Shown here one piece after another: positions 6,923-13,409 of a DNA stretch of 13,409 nucleotides (positions are counted from its first letter, which is position 1; the number at the start of each line of letters is the position of its first letter). Position numbers and translations under genes: made by a program. The notes beneath the pieces are model-generated. The model was not told where the DNA came from and ran no database searches. It was given only the letters and a program-made list of their open reading frames with translations. The stretch covers positions 1 through 13,409 of the forward strand of contig JAAFHN010000023.1 of the NCBI GenBank assembly GCA_013298415.1, given 5' to 3'. The DNA comes from Comamonadaceae bacterium. GTDB taxonomy: Bacteria > Pseudomonadota > Gammaproteobacteria > Burkholderiales > Burkholderiaceae_C.

Positions 6923-8916
6923 GCCAAAACCTGAACGCGGGCTTTGACCCCATCCGTCGACTGACCTTGCACCTGGTCTCTTGGGTCGTCTTCGTCGTGG
7001 TAGTGCTCATGAGCGGTGTAGCAGCCCTCGCGTACAAGCATGCCACCACACCTGTGACGCAAGAGATCGGGAAAAAAGCCGATGCCGTGGCTCGTAACGT
7101 GTCGGCCACGCTGGAGCATGCCCAACAACTGGGCTTTGACACCTCCAGGATGCCCGGCATTTCAGAGCGCATCGGCGAGATGCAGCGCGACATTCCGGGG
7201 ATTGCCGCAATCACGGTGCAGACCGGCGACGTGGTTCACCGTGCGGGTGAAGAGGGCTTCTTGGCCGCCGCTGAACGCACTGCCTCAGCGTCAAACCAGA
7301 TCACAGTTGCCGCTAGGGCTGATCCCACCTTCGCGCGAAAGGTGGTCATTGAATTGGCCATCGATTTCGCGTTCATTTTGGTAGCGGTGGTGTTCATCAC
7401 GCTGGAGCTGACCTACGCATTGCTTGGCCGCAGCCTATTGCAGCCAGTGGGCCAACTGGTGAAACGGCTGCGCGAGGCCGCAAACGCTGAGCACGTGAGC
7501 ATCCACGTGCCCAGCGTGCTGCAGCGGCACCTGCCCCGGCTCACGGTCGCTGTTGGTGCAGCCGCAGCAGCTACGGTGGGCAACGCAAACCCCATCCAAG
7601 CGCGCTCCGCGCCGAAGGCAAGCGAAGGCGATGATCAGACGGTCGATGTGACACTGCGCGGCCTGAGGCTGCCGTTTTTCTTGATCTTGTGTGCTGAAGA
7701 CCTCTCTCGGAGCTTCTTGCCGGCGCTCAGCTCCAACCTGACCAGCAGCTTCGGCCAACTGAACCCTGCCATCGCAGCCGGGCTTCCACTGGCAGTCTTC
7801 ATGCTCTGCGTGGCCTTGGCTCAACCCCTGCTGTCTCGTTGGATCGACCGATTTGGTCACCTCCGCGTGCTCTCGCTCAGCGCGGCCCTGGCGGCCTGCT
7901 CTCACGGCCTCACCGCGATGCAGTCAGATCTGCTCGCCATGACGCTGTGCCGGGGCGCAAGCGGTGTGGCCTGGGCGCTCGCATTCATGGTGGTGCAAAG
8001 CGAAATTCTGATGCACACCAATGCTCGCACACGCCTCCCCACGCTTGGCATCTTTGTCACCGTGATCATGGTCTCGCTTGTGTGCGCACCGCAATTGGGC
8101 GGAATGCTGGCTGATGCCTACGGCGTTACCACGGCCTTGGGGGTCGCGTCGCTGCTGTGTCTTGCAGCGCTTGGTTTGTGCCAAAGTGCTCACGCGACCG
8201 CCAAGCGCCGATCTGCCACGACTATCGCCTCCCCCATGCCGGCCCCAAACCAGGGTGCAGCGAGTGGGGCCGGCAATTTGCCCTGGACCTTGCTCAAAAA
8301 CGCCCAGTTTGTTTCGCTGATCGTGTTGTCGGCGATGCCCGCGAAACTTCTGCTGGTGGGTTACTGCTTTTACTTCGCACCAATTGCTGCCGCGCAAGCG
8401 GGCTACAGTTCTGCGATGGCGGGCCGATTGATGATGCTGTATGGATTGCTCATGATCCTGTGCATGCCGGGCGTCACGGCGCTGACTCAGTACATCGGGC
8501 GGCGGCTCGCAAGCGGCGCCCACCATTTGCTCGTGAGCGCAGGCATGATCTTGTCGGGCATTGCTGGCGCACTGCTGATTGGCGTGGGTGGCATGCTGGG
8601 TGCGGGCGTTGCAATGGCCTTGCTTGGGATCGCGCAAGCGCTCAGCACCACGCCGCAGGCCACGGCCATTCAGCAAGCCGCTGAACGAGAAATCGCACAG
8701 CATGGCAACAATGCCGTGTTTGCCTACTACCGGCTGCTGGAAAGAACCGGAAGCGCGCTCGGCCCACTCGCCTTTGGTGCACTGATCGCGGCCTGGGGGG
8801 CTGATGGCGCTGTCAAAGGCATTGCAGCGGCTTCACTGCTTTGCGGCTGCGCGCTGCTCGGCATCACCTTCATCAAAGCCGCTGCCTCAGCGGTACCCGC
8901 AAGGGGAGCACGATGA
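6919..8916 (+). CDS. Sensor-MFS fusion: periplasmic Cache-like module, HAMP-like linker, MFS transporter
   Basis: A 665-residue inner-membrane protein in two parts. Residues 1-200 resemble a chemoreceptor or kinase input: helix 17-39, periplasmic domain of about 100 residues, helix 143-167, and a HAMP-like stretch around 'LLQPVGQLVKRLREAANAEH' (173-192). After a polar Ala-rich linker (about 200-245), residues 250-660 form a major facilitator domain of about 12 helices. Visible MFS marks are a motif A equivalent, 'SRWIDRFGHLR' (306-316), a 'PQLGGMLADAYG' loop after helix 5, and 'YYRLLERTGSALGP' near the end. The central cytoplasmic loop is Ala/Pro rich. An MFS carrier normally has about 400 residues and no such module, so this looks like a ligand-gated or signalling transporter (inference). 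It overlaps both neighbours by ATGA. Substrate and direction are unknown. Confidence 0.85.
   Translation: MSQNLNAGFDPIRRLTLHLVSWVVFVVVVLMSGVAALAYKHATTPVTQEIGKKADAVARNVSATLEHAQQLGFDTSRMPGISERIGEMQRDIPGIAAITVQTGDVVHRAGEEGFLAAAERTASASNQITVAARADPTFARKVVIELAIDFAFILVAVVFITLELTYALLGRSLLQPVGQLVKRLREAANAEHVSIHVPSVLQRHLPRLTVAVGAAAAATVGNANPIQARSAPKASEGDDQTVDVTLRGLRLPFFLILCAEDLSRSFLPALSSNLTSSFGQLNPAIAAGLPLAVFMLCVALAQPLLSRWIDRFGHLRVLSLSAALAACSHGLTAMQSDLLAMTLCRGASGVAWALAFMVVQSEILMHTNARTRLPTLGIFVTVIMVSLVCAPQLGGMLADAYGVTTALGVASLLCLAALGLCQSAHATAKRRSATTIASPMPAPNQGAASGAGNLPWTLLKNAQFVSLIVLSAMPAKLLLVGYCFYFAPIAAAQAGYSSAMAGRLMMLYGLLMILCMPGVTALTQYIGRRLASGAHHLLVSAGMILSGIAGALLIGVGGMLGAGVAMALLGIAQALSTTPQATAIQQAAEREIAQHGNNAVFAYYRLLERTGSALGPLAFGALIAAWGADGAVKGIAAASLLCGCALLGITFIKAAASAVPARGAR
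8901..8908 (+). promoter_or_regulatory. Strong ribosome-binding site for the binding-protein gene
   Basis: AAGGGGAG lies four bases before the ATG at 8913, inside the last codons of the MFS gene. It selects this start over an in-frame upstream start near 8841, which would add 24 unlikely residues in front of the Tat-like signal peptide. Confidence 0.7.
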
Positions 8917-9962
8917 CATCTATTCACATCACTCAGCCGCCCTTCAATCGGCGCCAGGTGCTCGCAAGCGGTCTGGCCGCAAGCCTTGGCACGGGGCTGC
9001 CCTTGCTTGCTGCCGCCCAAACGGCCGCGATCCTGCGACCTCAATCCCCCCGCGTTGCCATGGTCACCTGGCGCGGAGAAACCGATGTCGAAAAAGGCTT
9101 TCGCGAGTACTTGCGGGCGAACGCCTGGACGCCCAAGATCACCACTTACGATGCCGCGCAAGACCGTGCAAAGCTGCGTGTGATCAGTGTTGATTTGATG
9201 CGCAACAAGCCGGACTTGGTCTACACCTGGGGCACCCCGGCCACGCTCGGTCTGGTTGGCACGTTTGAACAACCCGATGCCACTTTTGGCAGCGAAATTC
9301 CGCATGTGTTCGCACTCGTGGCTGACCCCAAAGGCGTGAAGTTGGTCAAGGATCTGATCAGGCCCGAGCGCAAGCTCACCGGTGTGTCACACGTGCCTTC
9401 CGCGCGCGCGCAGTGGCAAGCGCTCAACAGCTATCTGCCAACGCGCCGGATTGGCATGGTTTACAACCGTGCTGAGCCCAACTCTGTGGCTGCGATCAAG
9501 GAATGGGAGCTGCTCGCGCAAAAAGAGGGCTTCAGCATCGACGCGCGGCCGTTTGCCGTAACCGAGGTGAATGTGACAACCGCCTTCGGGATTGAAGACG
9601 TATTGGCGGATATGAAGGGCAAAGGTGCAGATTGGCTGGTACTGGGGCCGGATACGTTTTTGTTCAGCAATTTGGATGCCATTGCGCAAGCAGCGCTGCG
9701 CGTTCGCTTGCCCACTTTTGCGACCACTGAATCGCAAATCGCGCCCCGCTACCCGGTGCTCGCAGGCTTGGTGTCCAAGTTTTTGCACGTGGGCCAATTC
9801 GCGGGGCTCAAAGCGCAGCAACTCTTGTCGCTCAAAGCCGATGCCGCGCCCGTGCCGATCGAAACCCTGCGCCGCTTCGCTTACGTGGTGCGCGTGAACA
9901 CGGCACAACAACTCGGCGTGTTACCTCCCATGGCGCTGCTCGACTATGCTGAGTTCCGCTGA
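8913..9962 (+). CDS. Periplasmic binding protein, ABC_sub_bind family, Tat-type signal
   Basis: A 349-residue exported binding protein. The N-terminus 'NRRQVLASGLAASLG' (12-26) has paired arginines R13-R14, a moderately hydrophobic core and an 'AAAQ' cleavage region near 36, which fits a twin-arginine signal. The fold is that of ABC_sub_bind, a type I periplasmic binding fold related to the tryptophan/tyrosine-type binding proteins: 'DLVYTWGTPATLG' (101-113), 'IPHVFALVADPKGVKLV' (129-145), 'RKLTGVSHVP' (153-162) and 'LPTRRIGMVYNRAEPNSV' (175-192) follow the family order. The start is fixed by AAGGGGAG four bases upstream, and the gene overlaps the MFS stop by ATGA. No ABC permease or ATPase is present. 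Solitary members of this family are often encoded next to sensor kinases and may present ligand to them. Here the 7TMR-DISM sensor or the sensor-MFS protein is a candidate partner (inference). Ligand unknown. Confidence 0.88.
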   Translation: MTSIHITQPPFNRRQVLASGLAASLGTGLPLLAAAQTAAILRPQSPRVAMVTWRGETDVEKGFREYLRANAWTPKITTYDAAQDRAKLRVISVDLMRNKPDLVYTWGTPATLGLVGTFEQPDATFGSEIPHVFALVADPKGVKLVKDLIRPERKLTGVSHVPSARAQWQALNSYLPTRRIGMVYNRAEPNSVAAIKEWELLAQKEGFSIDARPFAVTEVNVTTAFGIEDVLADMKGKGADWLVLGPDTFLFSNLDAIAQAALRVRLPTFATTESQIAPRYPVLAGLVSKFLHVGQFAGLKAQQLLSLKADAAPVPIETLRRFAYVVRVNTAQQLGVLPPMALLDYAEFR

Positions 9963-9992
9963 AGGCAAGCGGCAGGCTTCACCCTTTTCGTC

Positions 9993-11144
9993 ATGATCCT
10001 CGCGACAAACCCTCTTCCCGGACCGGCGGTGTCAAGCACTGGTGGGAGCGTCTCGTTTTCCACGCGACTTCGGCAAATGGTGTTTTTGGCGGCCGCAGCG
10101 CTGAGCACCCAGGTTTTTGCCCATGATGGCGTCTGCGTTCGCGATGTGTACGTGCGACCGCAGGCTCAGGAAAGCTGCGACCCGCTCTACACCGCCGTAG
10201 GCAGCAACGCATGCGCGCAGACGCAGTGCCCCGCCAACGGCACGGCGCTCGGCATGCTCTGCGTCCCAAAAAGCGCTGGCTCTTTGCCTGCACCGGCGCT
10301 GCAAGCTGAGCAGTCGCGCATCGCGATCGATCTGGCTTACACGCAAATCCTGGCGGCTGGCGCGGCTGGCCCAAGCCTCGCACAAGCCAGGCAAACGGGT
10401 CGCCCCGAGCCGCAAGCAGAGCTCGCAGCAGAGCGCGCCGCAGTTGCCGCACTTGACGGCATTTACGCCCAGCTGATGCCCAGCATGTTGGCAAACGGCG
10501 GCGAGAGTCGACCGAATCGCGCCGACTTACAACAGGCACTTGGCCTGCGCCAGCGCAGCGAGCTCTTCACGACAAAAGCCTTGGCGCTGACGCAGCAGGC
10601 CGATCTTTACCCGGTGCGCTCACCCGCGTGTGGCGACACGCAAAAACGCAGCTTCAGCAGCCAAAAAACCGCGCCCGTGGTAGCCAGCACCCCCTACGCG
10701 ATGGCGATGGCCAGCGGTGCAAAAGACGGCACGGTGCTGAAACTCAAATCCGACCCACAGCAATGCGTGGCCATGCGCCCAGGCGCGGTGGCCCAGCTCC
10801 AACTGGGGCCCTGCACGCCTTTCACGCCCGCTCACCACCTCTTTTTGCAAGGCAACGGCAAACCGCTCTTGGCCCACGGCTTTGGTGCCGCGCAGTGCGT
10901 GCGCGCCAACCATGCAGGCGCGCTCTATGTGAGTCGTTGCGAAAGCGCGGCACCTTTGCCCAATTGGGTAGCGATCCCGCATGGGCAGCCAGGCGAGCAG
11001 CCGGGCTTCCAGTTGAAACTGCAAACCGCAGACCAGTGCGTCAGCGTGGTGCGCGATGGCCTGCTTCGCTTGCAGCCCTGCGCTGCGCCGCGAGCGAGCG
11101 GCTTGGAGGCGCAGGTTTTCGTGGCGATTCCCTTTAAGCTGTGA
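9993..11144 (+). CDS. Secreted Cys-rich protein with C-terminal beta-trefoil (ricin-B-like) repeat
   Basis: A 383-residue exported protein. The hydrophobic stretch 'MVFLAAAALSTQVFA' (29-43) ends in a clear signal-peptidase site, A-F-A before H44. The start is uncertain: ATG 9993 gives a long n-region, while GTG 10029 or ATG 10077 would shorten it, and no strong ribosome site decides. Mature residues 48-90 hold five cysteines (48, 62, 74, 79, 90), and 100-205 look helical and Ala/Gln rich. The last 135 residues contain three copies of Q-C-V...C: C258/C274, C302/C316 and C349/C363, with the first cysteines 44 and 47 residues apart. This matches the three-lobed, about 45-residue period of R-type lectin beta-trefoils, each lobe with its own disulphide. 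The canonical Q-x-W of ricin B is not evident, so sugar binding is unproven. It lies 30 bases after the binding-protein gene. It is the best candidate in the operon for secretin cargo (inference). Confidence 0.7.
   Translation: MILATNPLPGPAVSSTGGSVSFSTRLRQMVFLAAAALSTQVFAHDGVCVRDVYVRPQAQESCDPLYTAVGSNACAQTQCPANGTALGMLCVPKSAGSLPAPALQAEQSRIAIDLAYTQILAAGAAGPSLAQARQTGRPEPQAELAAERAAVAALDGIYAQLMPSMLANGGESRPNRADLQQALGLRQRSELFTTKALALTQQADLYPVRSPACGDTQKRSFSSQKTAPVVASTPYAMAMASGAKDGTVLKLKSDPQQCVAMRPGAVAQLQLGPCTPFTPAHHLFLQGNGKPLLAHGFGAAQCVRANHAGALYVSRCESAAPLPNWVAIPHGQPGEQPGFQLKLQTADQCVSVVRDGLLRLQPCAAPRASGLEAQVFVAIPFKL
10731..11141 (+). repeat. Threefold protein repeat (putative beta-trefoil lobes)
   Basis: This stretch encodes residues 247-383 of the secreted protein. 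The lobes are marked by 'QQCVAM', 'AQCVRA' and 'DQCVSV', each followed 14-16 residues later by a second cysteine in an L-x-L/V-x-x-C context ('LQLGPC', 'LYVSRC', 'LRLQPC'). The periodicity is at protein level; the DNA copies are strongly diverged. Confidence 0.65.
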
Positions 11145-11162
11145 CACCGCAAATCACAGCCT

Positions 11163-11173
11163 AGAGAAGGGGG
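11163..11173 (+). promoter_or_regulatory. Ribosome-binding site supporting a GTG start
   Basis: AGAGAAGGGGG ends four bases before the GTG at 11178. It supports this non-ATG start of the response regulator; no in-frame ATG precedes the receiver domain. Confidence 0.6.
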
Positions 11174-11177
11174 TTTC

Positions 11178-12095
11178 GTGCACGCATCTCTCAACCCCTC
11201 ACAGCCGCTCGGCCAAAAGCCAACGCCCAGCAGCGCGCTCAGCGTCGGCGGAACGGGCACGATCTTGGTGATCGACGACAACCCCGCAGACATCCGCTTG
11301 CTTGCCCAGTTGCTGCGCGACGAAGGCTACCTCATCATCGCCGCGCAAGGTGGCGAGCAAGGCATCGCGCTCGCACTGCAAAAGCAGCCCGATTTGGTGC
11401 TGCTCGATTGGTACATGCCGGGTATGGACGGACCCACCACTTGCAGGCGCATGAAAAGCGATCCGCGCCTGGCCGCCCTGCCGATCATTTTCCTGACGGC
11501 ATCCAACGCCCTAGACGACAAACTCCAGGGATTCGCGCTGGGCGCGGTGGACTACATCACCAAGCCTTTTGCCATCAAGGAAGTCTCCGCAAGGCTTCGG
11601 GTGCATTTGCGCATCAGCCGAGAGCGAGTCAGCGGCGCGTTGGCGCCGGAGCCGCCCAGCCATGTTGCAGGCGGAGCGCGCGATGCACAACCAGTTTCAT
11701 CACCGTCCACCCAATGGATCAGCACGGGTGAGCTATTGGTGCGAAAAGCGCAGGCGCACATCCTGGCGGACTTGGCGCAGAGCCCTTCCCTCACCGAGCT
11801 CGCCCACGCCATTGGCACCAACGAGCGACGGCTCACGCATGAGTTTCGTCGCTACACGGGCTTCGCCGTCTTCGAGTACATGCGAGAAGAGCGCCACCGC
11901 AGAGCTTGCGAGCTGCTGCTGCACAGCCAAACACCCATCAACCTGATTGCGGAGCAAGTGGGTTACCAGGCGATCGCTGCCTTCACCTACGCCTTTCGGC
12001 GGCGCTTCGGCGTGACGCCGACCGAATACAGACAATCCGCTGGCGTCGCGGCAAGCCCAGCTCCAGCTGCCGATGCATTCCCAGGCACGCCTTGA
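11178..12095 (+). CDS. Response regulator with AraC-family DNA-binding output
   Basis: A 305-residue cytoplasmic protein. After a short Pro/Ser-rich lead, residues 28-145 form a CheY-like receiver: acidic pair D33-D34, phospho-acceptor D77 in 'LVLLDWYMPGMDG', T107 in 'IIFLTAS' and K129 in 'DYITKPF'. All catalytic positions are intact. A linker of about 45 residues leads to an AraC/XylS helix-turn-helix pair: 'LTELAHAIGTNERRLTHEFR' (first motif, about 215-234) and 'INLIAEQVGYQAIAAFTYAF' (second motif, about 255-274), then the family-typical 'RRFGVTPTEYRQS'. Phosphorylation would drive DNA binding; the obvious donor is the sensor encoded 45 bases downstream. Its targets may include the operon's own promoter near 2500 (inference). 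The output resembles the AraC part of YesN-like regulators, but the receiver-linker organisation is shorter. Confidence 0.93.
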   Translation: MHASLNPSQPLGQKPTPSSALSVGGTGTILVIDDNPADIRLLAQLLRDEGYLIIAAQGGEQGIALALQKQPDLVLLDWYMPGMDGPTTCRRMKSDPRLAALPIIFLTASNALDDKLQGFALGAVDYITKPFAIKEVSARLRVHLRISRERVSGALAPEPPSHVAGGARDAQPVSSPSTQWISTGELLVRKAQAHILADLAQSPSLTELAHAIGTNERRLTHEFRRYTGFAVFEYMREERHRRACELLLHSQTPINLIAEQVGYQAIAAFTYAFRRRFGVTPTEYRQSAGVAASPAPAADAFPGTP

Positions 12096-12140
12096 ATCGC
12101 GCGGCCCGCAGCGCAGCAAGCCTCGGTTGACTTGAGCCAC

Positions 12141-13409
12141 ATGCGAGCTTGGCCACTGCCGCTCCTTGCGCAGCGCTTGGTGATCAGCGTGGCGTGCATC
12201 CTCTGTGGCGCGCTGATCGCTCACCTGGGCTACGGTTTTCACACGAAGAAGCCCGGTCTCGGTAGCTTTTCCAACTCACCCGTGGTTCTGGTTTCGCAAG
12301 ACTATGTGTTGGCGGATGCCAGCCTGCGGCTTGCCGATGTGCTGCAGCGCACTGACTGGCAGCCACTCGTGCTGCCTGCATCGATGGGATGGAAACGGGA
12401 AAGCCTGTGGATCCGGGTGAAACTGCACAACAGCGCTGCCACGCGTGCTTCTGCATTCTTGGAGGTGCTGCCCGCGCGGCTTACTCGCGTGAGCTTTCAC
12501 AGCCCCAGCCCAAACGGCGCCTGGAATGAAGCCTTCGGCGGCGCGGAGGTGCACGGGCTCAATCGCAGCGTGAACTCGCCCAACATCGTTTTCCCTCTGA
12601 ACTTGGCCGGCGACGCGTTTCAAACCGCCTACGTGCTGGTGGCGAGCAACACCTCGCTGAATCTGAGCCTGCAATTGGCAGACCCTGATGAACTGCTGGC
12701 AAGCGCGGCCCAGGTGAATTTGGAAGATACCCTGCTCATCGGGGCGATGCTCACGGTGGCGGCGCTTGCGCTGGGTTTCGCGGCGTTTCAGTGGCAATTG
12801 GCATCCTTGGTGCTGGGCCTGCGGGTGGCGCTGCTGGCTGCATGGCAACTGCAACAACTGGGCTTGCTGTACTTGGCGCTGTCTGAAGCCTGGGTGTTGC
12901 AGCTCGCGCGACTCACTCACCTGATGGCGGGCTTGAATGCCCTGCTCTCCTTACTCTTTTTCTGGATCTATCTGCGGCCCGGCGGTTTGGGCAAGCAACT
13001 GAACGCGCTCTTTGCCCTGCTGATGATCGCCACTTTGGCGCTCGCCGCATACGCAGCGCTCGGCCAGGCCGAGAGCATGCGCGCCACACCGCTGCTGGTG
13101 CAGGCCAACTGGTTGATCCTCGTTTGCTGCCTCACGGTGGCGCTCGGCCAGCACTGGCGCGGGTACGCGCCCGCGGCCTTGGCCATCGTGGGCATCAGCT
13201 CGGAGGTGCTGCTGAATGCGCCGCTCTACGCCACCATATTGGGGCTCGACAGCTCGGCCGTGGTGCGCCAATTCACCTCACCGGTGCCGGTGATGATCAC
13301 AAGCCTCGTGTTTTTTGTGGGCGCGGCCCTGCAGCAGCGCGAAGAGCGCCGACGCAACCAACAAGCCATCGAAAGAATGCGAAGCGCGCAAATGCAAGAG
13401 TTGGAGGCG
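12141..13409 (+). CDS. 7TMR-DISM membrane sensor, probable histidine kinase, C-terminus cut off
   Basis: The frame is open for 423 codons to the window edge. A signal-anchor helix (about 12-28) is followed by an extracellular 7TMR-DISMED2-type beta domain (about 45-190; 'ESLWIRVKLHNSA', 'AFLEVLPARLTRVSFHS', 'YVLVASNTSLNLSLQL'). About seven transmembrane helices follow (198-395), matching 7TMR-DISM_7TM. From 398 on 'QQREERRRNQQAIERMRSAQ' begins a charged coiled coil, the usual bridge to a HisKA/HATPase core or a GGDEF domain. A kinase is the most likely output because a response regulator gene sits just upstream, but no catalytic residue is inside the window. ATG 12141 is preferred; TTG 12132 is possible, and the ribosome site is weak. 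The exposed domain is related to carbohydrate-binding-like beta folds, so a sugar ligand is plausible (family knowledge, not seen here). Confidence 0.88.
   Translation, partial: MRAWPLPLLAQRLVISVACILCGALIAHLGYGFHTKKPGLGSFSNSPVVLVSQDYVLADASLRLADVLQRTDWQPLVLPASMGWKRESLWIRVKLHNSAATRASAFLEVLPARLTRVSFHSPSPNGAWNEAFGGAEVHGLNRSVNSPNIVFPLNLAGDAFQTAYVLVASNTSLNLSLQLADPDELLASAAQVNLEDTLLIGAMLTVAALALGFAAFQWQLASLVLGLRVALLAAWQLQQLGLLYLALSEAWVLQLARLTHLMAGLNALLSLLFFWIYLRPGGLGKQLNALFALLMIATLALAAYAALGQAESMRATPLLVQANWLILVCCLTVALGQHWRGYAPAALAIVGISSEVLLNAPLYATILGLDSSAVVRQFTSPVPVMITSLVFFVGAALQQREERRRNQQAIERMRSAQMQELEA

Larger units (their letters stand above)
2550..13409 (+). other. Probable eight-gene operon: secretin, sensors, transporter, two-component pair
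   Basis: Eight consecutive plus-strand genes are separated by 13, -14, -4, -4, 30, 33 and 45 bases, with no convincing terminator between them. ATGA-type overlaps join the sensor protein to the MFS gene and the MFS gene to the binding-protein gene. One promoter near 2500 would serve all. The unit continues past the right edge. Confidence 0.8.

Noticed and set aside
6215..7500. The 235-residue sensor protein and MFS fusion as one receptor broken by a frameshift
   Set aside because: Each protein has its own two-helix sensor, and the ATGA overlap is a normal gene junction, so they are two complete genes.
7924..8703. Long minus-strand open frames opposite the MFS gene (also 6399-7214 and 7435-7905)
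   Set aside because: They are rich in Arg, His, Gln and Cys with no hydrophobic or motif pattern, while the plus strand encodes a coherent membrane protein throughout.
9960..9990. Weak stem TGAAG/CTTCA followed by CCCTTTT as a terminator after the binding-protein gene
   Set aside because: Only five base pairs with a 12-base loop and a poor T tract; not convincing as an intrinsic terminator, and the next gene starts at once.
12276..12920. A 214-codon minus-strand open frame opposite the 7TMR-DISM sensor
   Set aside because: Gln/Arg/His-rich low-quality sequence; the plus-strand frame matches a known receptor family over its whole length.

Overview
The window looks like chromosomal DNA of a high-GC betaproteobacterium, most likely Burkholderiales and perhaps Comamonadaceae. 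This rests on base composition, codon use and the look of the protein families; no marker gene fixes the taxon. No tRNA, rRNA, insertion sequence, phage gene or CRISPR array was seen. Two divergent transcription units leave a 342-base gap between them.

Left unit (minus strand, 1-2207): a MAPEG-family membrane protein is followed, with a 4-base ATGA overlap, by a long lipoprotein of the family 5 (peptide/oligopeptide type) ABC solute-binding proteins. The lipoprotein gene runs off the left edge. The part of it nearest the edge has clearly lower GC than the rest.

Right unit (plus strand, 2550 to the right edge): eight genes on one strand, with gaps of at most 45 bases and several ATGA-type overlaps, so almost certainly one operon. 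In order they are: (1) a 1012-residue outer-membrane secretin with two low-complexity segments and an unrecognised tail of about 300 residues; (2) a RimJ/RimL-like GNAT acetyltransferase; (3) a small membrane protein with a periplasmic sensor-like domain between two helices; (4) a similar sensor module plus a HAMP-like linker fused to a complete major facilitator (MFS) domain; (5) a solitary ABC_sub_bind periplasmic binding protein with a twin-arginine-like signal; (6) a secreted Cys-rich protein whose C-terminal third has the threefold QC(V)...C repeat of a beta-trefoil; (7) a response regulator with an AraC-type DNA-binding domain; (8) a 7TMR-DISM membrane sensor, cut by the window end at the coiled coil where a kinase core would be expected.

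The right unit is the candidate novel system. A secretin sits without any secretion ATPase, platform protein or pilin in view, linked to three or four ligand-sensing or transport modules, a secreted lectin-like protein and a two-component pair. My reading, which is inference, is a self-regulated envelope system. The binding protein and 7TMR-DISM sensor would detect a ligand, the AraC-type regulator would control expression, the MFS protein would move a small molecule across the inner membrane, and the secretin would pass the trefoil protein or another cargo across the outer membrane. Genes beyond the right edge are needed to judge this.
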